From positions 1 through 11,730 of the forward strand of contig JBIOXZ010000172.1 in assembly GCA_044869895.1 (NCBI GenBank): a stretch of 11,730 bases of DNA. The letters are read 5' to 3'. Numbering within the stretch: position 1 is the stretch's first letter; the number at the start of each line of letters is the position of its first letter. The DNA comes from AC-69 sp044869895. Its GTDB lineage: Bacteria; Actinomycetota; UBA4738; HRBIN12. Below are positions 4,873 to 11,730 of the stretch, in pieces. The notes under the pieces are model-generated. The model was not told the origin of the DNA. It was given only the letters and a program-made list of their open reading frames with translations, and ran no database searches. The position numbers were made by a program, and so were the translations under genes.

Positions 4873-6666
4873 ATGTCCACGAGGATCGAGGACTACGCGC
4901 TGATCGGCGACACTCGAACGGCTGCCCTCGTGGCTCGGGATGGGTCGGTCGACTGGCTGTGCGTCCCTCGATTCGACTCGAGTGCGCCCTTCGCTGCCCT
5001 CCTCGGCACCGCCGACAACGGTCGATTCTCGATCGCCCCGGCCGGGGGCGTGCGACGGATCACTCGGACGTACCGAGAAGACACGCTGGTGCTCCAGACT
5101 GACTTCGAGACCGAGGACGGGGCGATTCGCCTGATCGACTTCATGCCCCCCGGAGTCGACCGCCCGTCGCTCGTTCGCATCGTGCAAGGCCTGTCGGGCC
5201 GCGTCCCGGTTCACGTCGACCTGGTCATCCGGTTCCGCTACGGATCCGAGATCCCCTGGGTCCGGCGGGTGGGCCACGCCCTCGTGGCAGTCGCAGGTCC
5301 GGACGCGCTCGCCCTGCATACGCCGGTCGAGACCCACGGCGAGAAGTTCCGCACGATCGCCGACTTCGAGGTGTCGGCCGGCGACCGGGTGCCGTTCACC
5401 TTATCCTGGTTGCCCTCGCACGAGCGCATCCCCGATGAGGAGAACGCGTTCGGCCACCAGCAGCAGACCGAGCGGTGGTGGACGCAGTGGGCAGGGCAGT
5501 GTTCCTATCGCGGCGAGTGGCGGGAAGCGGTCATCCGCTCGCTGATCACGCTGAAGGCTCTCACGTTCGATCCGACGGGCGGCATGGTCGCGGCGCCGAC
5601 CACGTCGCTGCCGGAAGGGCTCGGCGGCCAGCGCAACTGGGACTACCGATACTGTTGGCTGCGCGACGCCGCGGCCACGGTCGAGGCGCTGACGGTAGGC
5701 GGGTACCCGGACGAGGCGGCCGCGTGGTGCGAGTGGCTACTGCGTGCCATCGGCGGCGAGCCCTCGAAGGCGCAGATCCTCTACGGGGTAGCCGGCGAGC
5801 GCGACCTCATCGAACGTGAGTTGCCGTGGCTGCCGGGGTACGAGGGATCTCATCCCGTGCGGGTAGGGAACGCCGCGATCCAAGAGTTCCAGCTCGACAT
5901 CTACGGCGAGGTGATGGACGCGCTCCTGCTGGCGAGGGAGGCGGGGGTCCGTCTGCCCTCGCACGCGTGGGACGTCCAGCGCGTGATGATGCAGTTCCTC
6001 GAGTCGGCGTGGCATCATCAGGACCAGGGCATGTGGGAGAGTCGGGGACCGGCCCGCCACTTCACCCACTCCAAGGTCTTGGCGTGGGCCGCTTTCGACC
6101 GGGCCATCCGCATGGCCGAAGACTTCTCCTTGAAGGGTCCTATCGACCGATGGAGGAGGGCGGCCAACGAGATCCGTCGTGAGGTCGAGACCGACGGCTT
6201 CAACGAGCGGATCGGGGCGTTCGTCCAGTTCTACGGGTCCGACCGGCTGGACGCGGCGCTCCTGGAGATGCCGCTGATCGGATTCCTCTCTGCGACGGAC
6301 CGTCGGGTTCGGGGAACCGTTGAAGCGATCGAGCGGCACCTCGTGCGCGATGGACTCGTGTACCGATACGAGCCGGAGGAGTCCGTGGAGGGGCTCAAGG
6401 GGGAAGAAGGAGCCTTCCTCCCCTGCACGCTCTGGTTGGCCGGCGTGCTCGCGCTGATGGGGCGACACGAGGACGCGCGAACGATCTTCGAGCGCGTGCT
6501 GTCATTGCGAAACGATGTGGGGCTGTTGTCCGAGGAGTACGACCTCGGGACGGGACGGCTGGTGGGCAACTTCCCACAGGCCCTCTCGCACCTGTGGCTC
6601 GTGCTCGCCGCACGCAACCTGTCCCGCCGACCCTCCACGGAACGCCAGGCACGAGACCCCGCATAG
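4873..6666 (+). CDS. Glycoside hydrolase family 15 protein (glucoamylase/trehalase type)
   Basis: Product of 597 residues, matching bacterial GH15 enzymes, which release glucose from alpha-glucans, oligosaccharides or trehalose by inversion. ATG 4873 follows AGGAG; it gives the family N-terminus STRIEDYALIGDTRTAALV. The N-terminal beta-sandwich spans about residues 1-220 and the catalytic (alpha/alpha)6 barrel the rest. Visible signatures are GSVDWLCVPRFDS, QRNWDYRYCWLRDA (253-266), the general-acid loop LPGYEGSHPVRVGNAA (Glu324) and the general-base segment GEEGAFLPCTLWL (Glu512). No signal peptide is present, so the enzyme is cytosolic and likely acts on internal trehalose, maltodextrin or glycogen-derived sugars. 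Mycobacterial trehalases belong to this subgroup, but glucoamylase or isomaltase-like activity is equally possible. It is the first gene of the co-directional block, 38 bases before the SDR gene. Confidence 0.92.
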   Translation: MSTRIEDYALIGDTRTAALVARDGSVDWLCVPRFDSSAPFAALLGTADNGRFSIAPAGGVRRITRTYREDTLVLQTDFETEDGAIRLIDFMPPGVDRPSLVRIVQGLSGRVPVHVDLVIRFRYGSEIPWVRRVGHALVAVAGPDALALHTPVETHGEKFRTIADFEVSAGDRVPFTLSWLPSHERIPDEENAFGHQQQTERWWTQWAGQCSYRGEWREAVIRSLITLKALTFDPTGGMVAAPTTSLPEGLGGQRNWDYRYCWLRDAAATVEALTVGGYPDEAAAWCEWLLRAIGGEPSKAQILYGVAGERDLIERELPWLPGYEGSHPVRVGNAAIQEFQLDIYGEVMDALLLAREAGVRLPSHAWDVQRVMMQFLESAWHHQDQGMWESRGPARHFTHSKVLAWAAFDRAIRMAEDFSLKGPIDRWRRAANEIRREVETDGFNERIGAFVQFYGSDRLDAALLEMPLIGFLSATDRRVRGTVEAIERHLVRDGLVYRYEPEESVEGLKGEEGAFLPCTLWLAGVLALMGRHEDARTIFERVLSLRNDVGLLSEEYDLGTGRLVGNFPQALSHLWLVLAARNLSRRPSTERQARDPA

Positions 6667-6704
6667 TTCGGGGAGCCTTCGGGTACTCAGACGGGGTGAC
6701 CGAA

Positions 6705-7715
6705 ATGAGGCCCTGGTCGACCGTCGTCATCACGGGAGCCTCGGCGGGAGTGGGACGGGCCACGGCGGTGGCGTTCGCCAGGCGAGGCGCTCGAGTGGCG
6801 CTGATTTCTCGGGGCGCCGAGGGACTCGAGGCGACGGCGAAGGAGGTCCAAGCCGAAGGCGGAGAGGCGCTCATCGTCCCGGCCGACGTGGCGGACGCCG
6901 ACGCACTCTCGAAGGCCGCCGCCCTCGTCGAGGGATCACTGGGCCACATCGACGTGTGGGTGAACAACGCGATGGCCACGGTCTTCGCCCCGCTCTCGAA
7001 GGTCACGCCCGAGGAGTTCCGGCGCGTCACCGAGGTCACCTACCTGGGAACGGTCAATGGGACGATGGCCGCCCTCGAGCGCATGCGGCCCAGGGATCGG
7101 GGGGTGATCGTCCAGGTGGGCTCGGCCCTGGCATATCGTGGCATCCCGCTGCAGTCCGCATACTGCGCGGCGAAGCACGCCATCCGCGGCTTCACCGAGT
7201 CGCTGCGGACCGAGCTCCTCCACGAACGAAGCCGCGTGCGAATGACGATGGTGCAGCTTCCGGCGCTCAACACGCCGCAGTTCGACTGGGCGCGGAGCCG
7301 GATGCCCCGCAAGGCGCAACCCGTTCCCCCGATCTACCAGCCCGAAGTGGCCGCCCGGGCCATCGTGTGGGCGGCTCAGCACCCACGGCGCGAGTTCCAG
7401 GTGGGGGTCTCCACGGTGGCCACGATCCTCGGACAGCGGTTCGCGCCCGGACTCCTGGACCGATACCTCGGCCGGGCGGGGTTCGACTCCCAGCAGACCG
7501 ACGAGCCGGAAGACCCGCACCGGCCCGACAACCTGTTCCGCCCGGTGGAAGGCGACGTGGGCGCGCACGGCCGGTTCGATCCGAGGGCACGTTTGGACAG
7601 CCGGCAACTGTGGCTCAGCTCGCACCGGCGTCTGCTCGGAGCGGCAGGCGCGTTCGCGGTCGCGCTGGCCGTCGTAGCGTCCAGGAGGCTTCGCCCGTGG
7701 GCTCTTCCCAGCTAG
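6705..7715 (+). CDS. Short-chain dehydrogenase/reductase (SDR) with C-terminal membrane anchor
   Basis: Product of 336 residues, longer than a classical ~250-residue SDR. The NAD(P)-binding motif TGASAGVG is at 10-17, the adenine-pocket DV at 61-62, NNAM (variant of NNAG) at 87-90, and the catalytic set is Ser140, Tyr153, Lys157 in S-x12-YCAAK. Substrate is unknown. After the Rossmann fold the chain carries a ~90-residue extension ending in a hydrophobic stretch, LLGAAGAFAVALAVVAS (~310-326), flanked by arginines, suggesting a C-terminal tail anchor that holds the enzyme on the cytosolic face of the membrane. ATG 6705 is preferred over GTG 6696 because GGGGTG lies six bases upstream, although this site is modest. 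The 3' end overlaps the start of the next gene by 19 bases, which supports co-transcription with the FAD/Fe-S dehydrogenase. Confidence 0.88.
   Translation: MRPWSTVVITGASAGVGRATAVAFARRGARVALISRGAEGLEATAKEVQAEGGEALIVPADVADADALSKAAALVEGSLGHIDVWVNNAMATVFAPLSKVTPEEFRRVTEVTYLGTVNGTMAALERMRPRDRGVIVQVGSALAYRGIPLQSAYCAAKHAIRGFTESLRTELLHERSRVRMTMVQLPALNTPQFDWARSRMPRKAQPVPPIYQPEVAARAIVWAAQHPRREFQVGVSTVATILGQRFAPGLLDRYLGRAGFDSQQTDEPEDPHRPDNLFRPVEGDVGAHGRFDPRARLDSRQLWLSSHRRLLGAAGAFAVALAVVASRRLRPWALPS
7683..7688 (+). promoter_or_regulatory. Ribosome binding site inside the SDR gene deciding GTG 7697
   Basis: AGGAGG lies eight bases before GTG 7697 and within the last codons of the SDR gene. It selects this start for the FAD/Fe-S dehydrogenase and rejects the far upstream openings of the same frame, which run through SDR and GH15 coding sequence. 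Confidence 0.75.
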
Positions 7716-10558
7716 CCGGGGAGATCGCCGCGAACCTCCGCGGTGAGGTTCGGTTCGACGAGGGGACGCGGGCGCTATACGCGACCGACGCGTCGAACTA
7801 CCGGCAGGTCCCGATCGGGGTCGTCTTCCCGCGCGATGCCGAGGACGTGATCCGAACCGTTGCGATCAGTCGAGCGTTCGGCGCGCCGATCCTGGGGCGG
7901 GGCGGCGGGACCAGCCTGGCCGGTCAATGCTGCAACGTCGCGGTGGTCATCGACTTCTCCAAGTACATGCACGGGATCATGGAGATCGACCCGGACCGTC
8001 GGTTGGCGCGAGTGCAGCCCGGCGTGGTCCTGGACTCGCTGCAGACGGCCGCTGCCGAGTTCGGCCTCACGTTCGCGCCGGACCCGTCCACCCACATGAA
8101 CTGCACCCTCGGCGGGATGATCGGCAACAACTCCTGCGGCGTGCACTCGGTCATGGGCGGCAAGGTGGAGGACAACGTCGAGGAGCTGTGGGTCCTCACC
8201 TATGACGGCCTCCAGCTCCGAGTGGGCGCGACAAGTGACGCCGAATTGGACGCGATCGCCCGGGACGGCGGTCGAAAGGGCGAGATCTATCGACAGTTGC
8301 GTGACCTGGTCGACCGGTACGGCGAGGAGGTGCGACAGCGCTTCCCCCACATCCCTCGCCGGGTATCCGGGTTCAACCTGAACCAGCTGTTGCCGGAGAA
8401 CGACTTTCACCTCGGGCGGGCCCTCGTGGGAACCGAGAGCACGTGCGCGATCACGCTGGAGGCGACCGTTCGCCTGGTTCCCGAACCAACGGCGAGATCG
8501 CTGCTCGTACTGGGGTACCCGAGCGTCTTCGAGGCGGCCGATCACGTGATGGACGTCATGGAGAGCGAGCCCATCGGCTTGGAAGGCATCGACGAAGTCC
8601 TCGTGGAGGACATGAAGAAGAAGCGGCTTCACCCGCAGGACCTGAAGCTCCTCCCCGATGGCGCGGGCTGGTTGCTGGTCGAGTTCGGTGGGGACACTCG
8701 GAAGGAAGCAGACGCCAAGGCCCGTGACCTCGTCGAGAGACTCAGCCGGGTCGGCAGCCGGGCACCCTCCTCGAAGCTCTACGACGACCCACGCCAGGAG
8801 AAACTCGTGTGGGAGATTCGGGAATCGGCGCTCGGCGCGACCGCTCGGGTACCGGGGAGCCCGGACACGTGGGAAGGGTGGGAGGACTCGGCCGTGCCCC
8901 CGGAGCGGCTGGGGACCTACCTCCGCGAGCTCCGCAGGCTGTACGCGAGATACCAGTACTTCGGTGCTCTGTATGGACACTTCGGGCAGGGCTGCATCCA
9001 CACCCGGATCAACTTCGACCTCGTCACCACCGACGGCATCAGGCGGTTCCGATCGTTCCTGGACGATGCCTCCGACCTGGTGCTCTCGCTGGGAGGCTCG
9101 CTCTCGGGCGAGCACGGCGACGGGCAGTCCCGGGCCGAGCTGCTCCCGAAGATGTTCGGCGACGACCTGGTGAAGGCGTTCGGCGAGTTCAAGGGGATCT
9201 GGGACCCCGATCGCCGGATGAACCCGGGCAAGGTCGTGGAGCCTTACCGCATCACCGACAACCTGCGCCTCGGTACGTCCTATCGCCCGCCGGAGGTCGC
9301 AACACACTTCACGTTCCCCGACGACGGCGGAAGTTTTCGCCGAGCCGTGGAACGGTGCGTCGGGGTGGGCAAGTGCCGGCGCCACGAGGGCGGCGTCATG
9401 TGCCCGAGCTACATGGCGACCATGGAGGAGCAGCACACCACGCGGGGTCGAGCCCGCCTGCTGTTCGAGATGCTGCACGGCGATGCGCTCACGACGGGAT
9501 GGCGGAGCGAGGAGGTCAAGGGTGCGCTCGACCTCTGCCTGGCTTGCAAAGGCTGCAAGGGCGAGTGCCCCGTGAACGTGGACATGGCGACGTACAAGGC
9601 GGAGTTCCTCTCGCACTACTACGAGAAACGGGCTCGGCCCGCCGCCGCCTACTCGATGGGCCTGATCGACGCGTGGGCCCGGCTCGGGTCCCTCGCGCCG
9701 GGAGCGGTCAACGCGGTGACGGGGAATCGGGTCTTGTCGGCGCCCCTGAAGCGGCTGGCCGGCGTGGCCCGAGAGAGGCAGGCGCCGCGGTTTGCGCCCG
9801 AGACCTTCCGTCGATGGAACCGCCGGCGCCACGTGGCCGAGGGTGGGACCCGAGTGATCCTGTGGACGGACACGTTCAACGACCACTTCCATCCGGCCGT
9901 CCTGGCCGCCGCGGTCGAGGTGCTGGAGGCTGCGGGGTTCGCCCCGGTGGTCCCCGACCGTCCGCTCTGCTGCGGCCGGCCACTGTACGACTTCGGGATG
10001 CTTGGCCTCGCCAAGCGATACCTGCGGCGCACCCTGCGGACGCTGCGCGACGACATCCGGGGCGGCGTGCCAGTCGTCGGGCTCGAGCCCTCGTGCGTGT
10101 CCGTGTTCCGCGACGAGCTGGGAAACCTCTTCCCGACCGACCTCGATGCGAAGCGGCTGTCCGAACAGTCCTTCCTGCTGTCGGAGTTCCTGGATCGCAA
10201 GGGGTACAGCCCGCCGAGGGAGCTGGGGCGCAAGGCCCTGGTTCAGCTGCACTGCCACCACAAGAGCGTGCTTGGAACCACCGCCGAGGAGACCCTGATT
10301 GACGCGCTCGGGCTCGACGCGGAGATCCTCGATTCGGGGTGCTGCGGGATGGCCGGCTCGTTCGGGTTCGAGCGGGAGAAGTACGACGTGTCCATGGCGA
10401 TCGGAGAGCGAGCGCTGCTTCCGGCCGTCCGGGATACCGAGGACGGGACCCTGATCCTCGCCGACGGGTTCAGCTGCCGAGAGCAGGTGTGGCAGGCCAC
10501 CGGTCGCAAGCCCGTCCACCTGTCGCAGGTGCTTCGGATGGCCATGACTGGAGGCTGA
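7697..10558 (+). CDS. FAD-linked D-2-hydroxyacid dehydrogenase fused to Fe-S/CCG domains (YdiJ/GlcD-GlpC type)
   Basis: Product of 953 residues, close to E. coli YdiJ and other FAD-binding and (Fe-S)-binding fusion oxidoreductases that oxidise D-2-hydroxyacids such as D-2-hydroxyglutarate or D-lactate. The N-terminal PCMH FAD domain shows GRGGGTSLAGQ (67-77) and GGMIGNNSCGVHS. The FAD-oxidase C-terminal domain carries the metal-binding motif GHFGQGCIH (427-435) and the active-site GEHGDG (471-476). Then come two Fe-S motifs: Cys554, Cys560, Cys569-Pro and Cys614, Cys617, Cys620, Cys624-Pro. The C-terminal part has two heterodisulfide-reductase-like CCG modules, with CCG at 758-760, HCHH at 852-855 and CCG at 882-884. 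All expected parts are present, so the enzyme is probably active, passing electrons from FAD through Fe-S clusters to a membrane acceptor. GTG 7697 follows AGGAGG. The acid used cannot be settled from sequence. Confidence 0.92.
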   Translation: MGSSQLAGEIAANLRGEVRFDEGTRALYATDASNYRQVPIGVVFPRDAEDVIRTVAISRAFGAPILGRGGGTSLAGQCCNVAVVIDFSKYMHGIMEIDPDRRLARVQPGVVLDSLQTAAAEFGLTFAPDPSTHMNCTLGGMIGNNSCGVHSVMGGKVEDNVEELWVLTYDGLQLRVGATSDAELDAIARDGGRKGEIYRQLRDLVDRYGEEVRQRFPHIPRRVSGFNLNQLLPENDFHLGRALVGTESTCAITLEATVRLVPEPTARSLLVLGYPSVFEAADHVMDVMESEPIGLEGIDEVLVEDMKKKRLHPQDLKLLPDGAGWLLVEFGGDTRKEADAKARDLVERLSRVGSRAPSSKLYDDPRQEKLVWEIRESALGATARVPGSPDTWEGWEDSAVPPERLGTYLRELRRLYARYQYFGALYGHFGQGCIHTRINFDLVTTDGIRRFRSFLDDASDLVLSLGGSLSGEHGDGQSRAELLPKMFGDDLVKAFGEFKGIWDPDRRMNPGKVVEPYRITDNLRLGTSYRPPEVATHFTFPDDGGSFRRAVERCVGVGKCRRHEGGVMCPSYMATMEEQHTTRGRARLLFEMLHGDALTTGWRSEEVKGALDLCLACKGCKGECPVNVDMATYKAEFLSHYYEKRARPAAAYSMGLIDAWARLGSLAPGAVNAVTGNRVLSAPLKRLAGVARERQAPRFAPETFRRWNRRRHVAEGGTRVILWTDTFNDHFHPAVLAAAVEVLEAAGFAPVVPDRPLCCGRPLYDFGMLGLAKRYLRRTLRTLRDDIRGGVPVVGLEPSCVSVFRDELGNLFPTDLDAKRLSEQSFLLSEFLDRKGYSPPRELGRKALVQLHCHHKSVLGTTAEETLIDALGLDAEILDSGCCGMAGSFGFEREKYDVSMAIGERALLPAVRDTEDGTLILADGFSCREQVWQATGRKPVHLSQVLRMAMTGG

Positions 10559-10573
10559 GACAGGAGGAGCCAC

Positions 10574-11730
10574 ATGGGCAAGATCGCGTCCGAGCTGATG
10601 GTGGAGCGGCTGATCGAGTGGGGCGTCGATACCGTGTTCGGTCTCCCAGGCGACGGCATCAACGGGATCATGGAAGGTCTCCGGCGTCACCAGGACAAGA
10701 TCCGATTCGTCCTCGTCCATCACGAGGAGGCGGCCGCGTTCATGGCGACGGGGTACGCGAAGAGCACGGGCCGGCTGGGAGTGTGCCTGGCCACCTCGGG
10801 GCCCGGCGGGCTCCACCTGACGAACGGCCTCTACGACGCGAAGCTCGATCACACCCCGGTGCTGGCGATCACCGGCATGCAGGCGACCTCGCAGCTCGGG
10901 ACGGGATATCAGCAGGAAGTGCACCTGGACCGGACGTTCATGGACCTCGCGGAGTACAACGCGATGGTCCTGGTCCCCGTCAGCATCCCGACCATCGTCG
11001 ACATCGCGGTTCGGACCGCCCTGTCCAGGCGGGGCGTCTCCCACATCACGTTCCCCGTGGACATCCAGGAAGCCGATCCGGAGCTCATGCCGTACGAGGG
11101 AGGCCTCGGAGTCGCCAGGGCGCCCATGACGTCGCCCTCCTATGACGCGCCTCGGATCGTCCCGCAGCAGCGTGATCTGGAACGGGCGGCGACGGTGCTG
11201 AACGAGGGCGACCGCGTGGTGATCCTTGCCGGCGTGGGTGCCTTGGGTGCACGTGGGGAGCTCCTGGACATGGCGAGCCGCCTCGCGGCACCGATCGTGA
11301 AGACGTTGCCGGGGAAGGCGGTCACCCCCGACGACCACCCGCTCGTGATCGGTGGGATCGGGCTCCTCGGCACCCGCCCCTCCGAGGAGGCGATGGAGGA
11401 AGCGGACACGCTCCTCATGGTGGGGACGAACTTCCCGTACACCAGGTATCTGCCGGAGAATGCGCGGGTGGTCCAGATCGAGATCGACCCCACCCGGGTG
11501 GGGAACCGCATCCCGGTTGAGGTCACCCTGGTCGGTGACGCGCGCGAGACGCTCGCCGCGCTGTCGGAGCTCGTCCAGGAGACGAGCGAGCGCGGCTTCC
11601 TTCAGGAGGCTCAGGAGCAGATGGAAAAGTGGCGCTCGGACATGGCGGCGCTCGAGAGCCCCGAGCGGTCTCCCATCCAACCCCAGTTCCTGATGCGCAC
11701 GGTCGACAGGATGGCGTCGGAAGACGCCAT
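10574..11730 (+). CDS. Thiamine pyrophosphate-dependent enzyme, PoxB-like (3' end outside window)
   Basis: The first 385 residues are present. ATG 10574 follows AGGAGGAG and lies 15 bases after the dehydrogenase stop, so the two are almost certainly co-transcribed. The N-terminal pyrimidine-binding domain (about 1-165) has VFGLPGDGINGIM, the thiamine-activating Glu51 in HHEEAAAFMATGYAK, and TSGPGGLHLTNGLYDAK. The central domain (about 195-330) has the pattern of pyruvate oxidase/pyruvate:quinone oxidoreductase, with GIGLLGTRPS, GTNFPYTRYLPENARVVQI and VEVTLVGDARETL, resembling E. coli PoxB, in which this domain binds FAD. The C-terminal domain with the TPP-binding GDG motif and any membrane-binding tail is cut off. 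PoxB converts pyruvate to acetate and CO2 and reduces quinone at the membrane. Acetolactate synthase, glyoxylate carboligase or another member of the POX/AHAS family remain possible. Confidence 0.87.
   Translation, partial: MGKIASELMVERLIEWGVDTVFGLPGDGINGIMEGLRRHQDKIRFVLVHHEEAAAFMATGYAKSTGRLGVCLATSGPGGLHLTNGLYDAKLDHTPVLAITGMQATSQLGTGYQQEVHLDRTFMDLAEYNAMVLVPVSIPTIVDIAVRTALSRRGVSHITFPVDIQEADPELMPYEGGLGVARAPMTSPSYDAPRIVPQQRDLERAATVLNEGDRVVILAGVGALGARGELLDMASRLAAPIVKTLPGKAVTPDDHPLVIGGIGLLGTRPSEEAMEEADTLLMVGTNFPYTRYLPENARVVQIEIDPTRVGNRIPVEVTLVGDARETLAALSELVQETSERGFLQEAQEQMEKWRSDMAALESPERSPIQPQFLMRTVDRMASEDA

Noticed and set aside
7478..7500. GGTTCGACTCCC string resembling a tRNA T-arm
   Set aside because: It lies in the SDR coding frame and no acceptor, D or anticodon arm could be paired around it.
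6515..7696. Upstream extension of the FAD/Fe-S dehydrogenase frame
   Set aside because: The frame is open but crosses the GH15 and SDR genes out of frame; the family N-terminus and the AGGAGG site both point to GTG 7697.
7775..11680. A 1301-codon minus-strand open frame across the dehydrogenase and TPP enzyme genes
   Set aside because: It is exactly codon-aligned antisense to two well-recognised genes that share one frame. High G/C at third positions leaves few TTA, CTA or TCA codons, so such antisense frames stay open. Its translation is low-complexity and rich in Arg, His, Val and Pro.
1..11730. CRISPR arrays, insertion-sequence ends, phage integrase or toxin-antitoxin genes
   Set aside because: No regularly spaced repeats, terminal inverted repeats with a transposase, or recognisable proteins of these classes were found on either strand.

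Overview
The window is GC-rich DNA with strongly G/C-biased third codon positions, AGGAGG-type ribosome binding sites, some GTG starts and gene families common in soil Actinobacteria. A high-GC Gram-positive, probably an actinobacterium, is the best guess. No rRNA, tRNA, CRISPR array or insertion sequence was seen, and the species cannot be named from this sequence.

Left part (1-4760) is a patchwork of unrelated short units. It opens with the 3' end of an ECF42-type sigma factor gene (1-726, +). The last ~100 bases of that frame run antisense to a hydrophobic, GC3-rich membrane-protein fragment (about 921-631, -). Next come a small secreted four-cysteine protein with an internal duplication (1345-1037, -), an SMP-30/gluconolactonase-like protein (2468-1587, -), a 468-base non-coding divergent region containing small repeats, and a DUF2231 four-helix membrane protein (2937-3551, +). 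A minus-strand cluster then reads VOC/glyoxalase-fold protein (4759-4370), a 49-codon ORF (4293-4144), a 19-codon ORF (4125-4066) and a wrecked FAD-linked oxidase (4069-3558). The oxidase remnant has two in-frame TAG codons and a one-base frameshift, and it stops seven bases beyond the DUF2231 stop codon.

Right part (4873-11730, +) is a tight co-directional block: GH15 glucoamylase/trehalase-type glycosidase, SDR oxidoreductase with a C-terminal hydrophobic anchor, a 953-residue FAD plus Fe-S dehydrogenase of the YdiJ/GlcD-GlpC type, and a PoxB-like thiamine pyrophosphate enzyme cut by the window end. The SDR and dehydrogenase genes overlap by 19 bases; the dehydrogenase and TPP enzyme genes are 15 bases apart. 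This layout supports one transcript. The likely theme is carbon release from an alpha-glucan or trehalose followed by oxidation of a D-2-hydroxyacid and a 2-oxoacid (for example D-lactate to pyruvate to acetate) with electrons passed to the respiratory chain. That pathway link is inference; the family assignments are well supported.

I did not find a clearly new defence or mobile system. The most distinctive observations are the layered oxidase pseudogene with its small upstream ORFs, the duplicated four-cysteine secreted protein, the antisense junction behind the sigma factor, and the dehydrogenase/PoxB-like gene pair.
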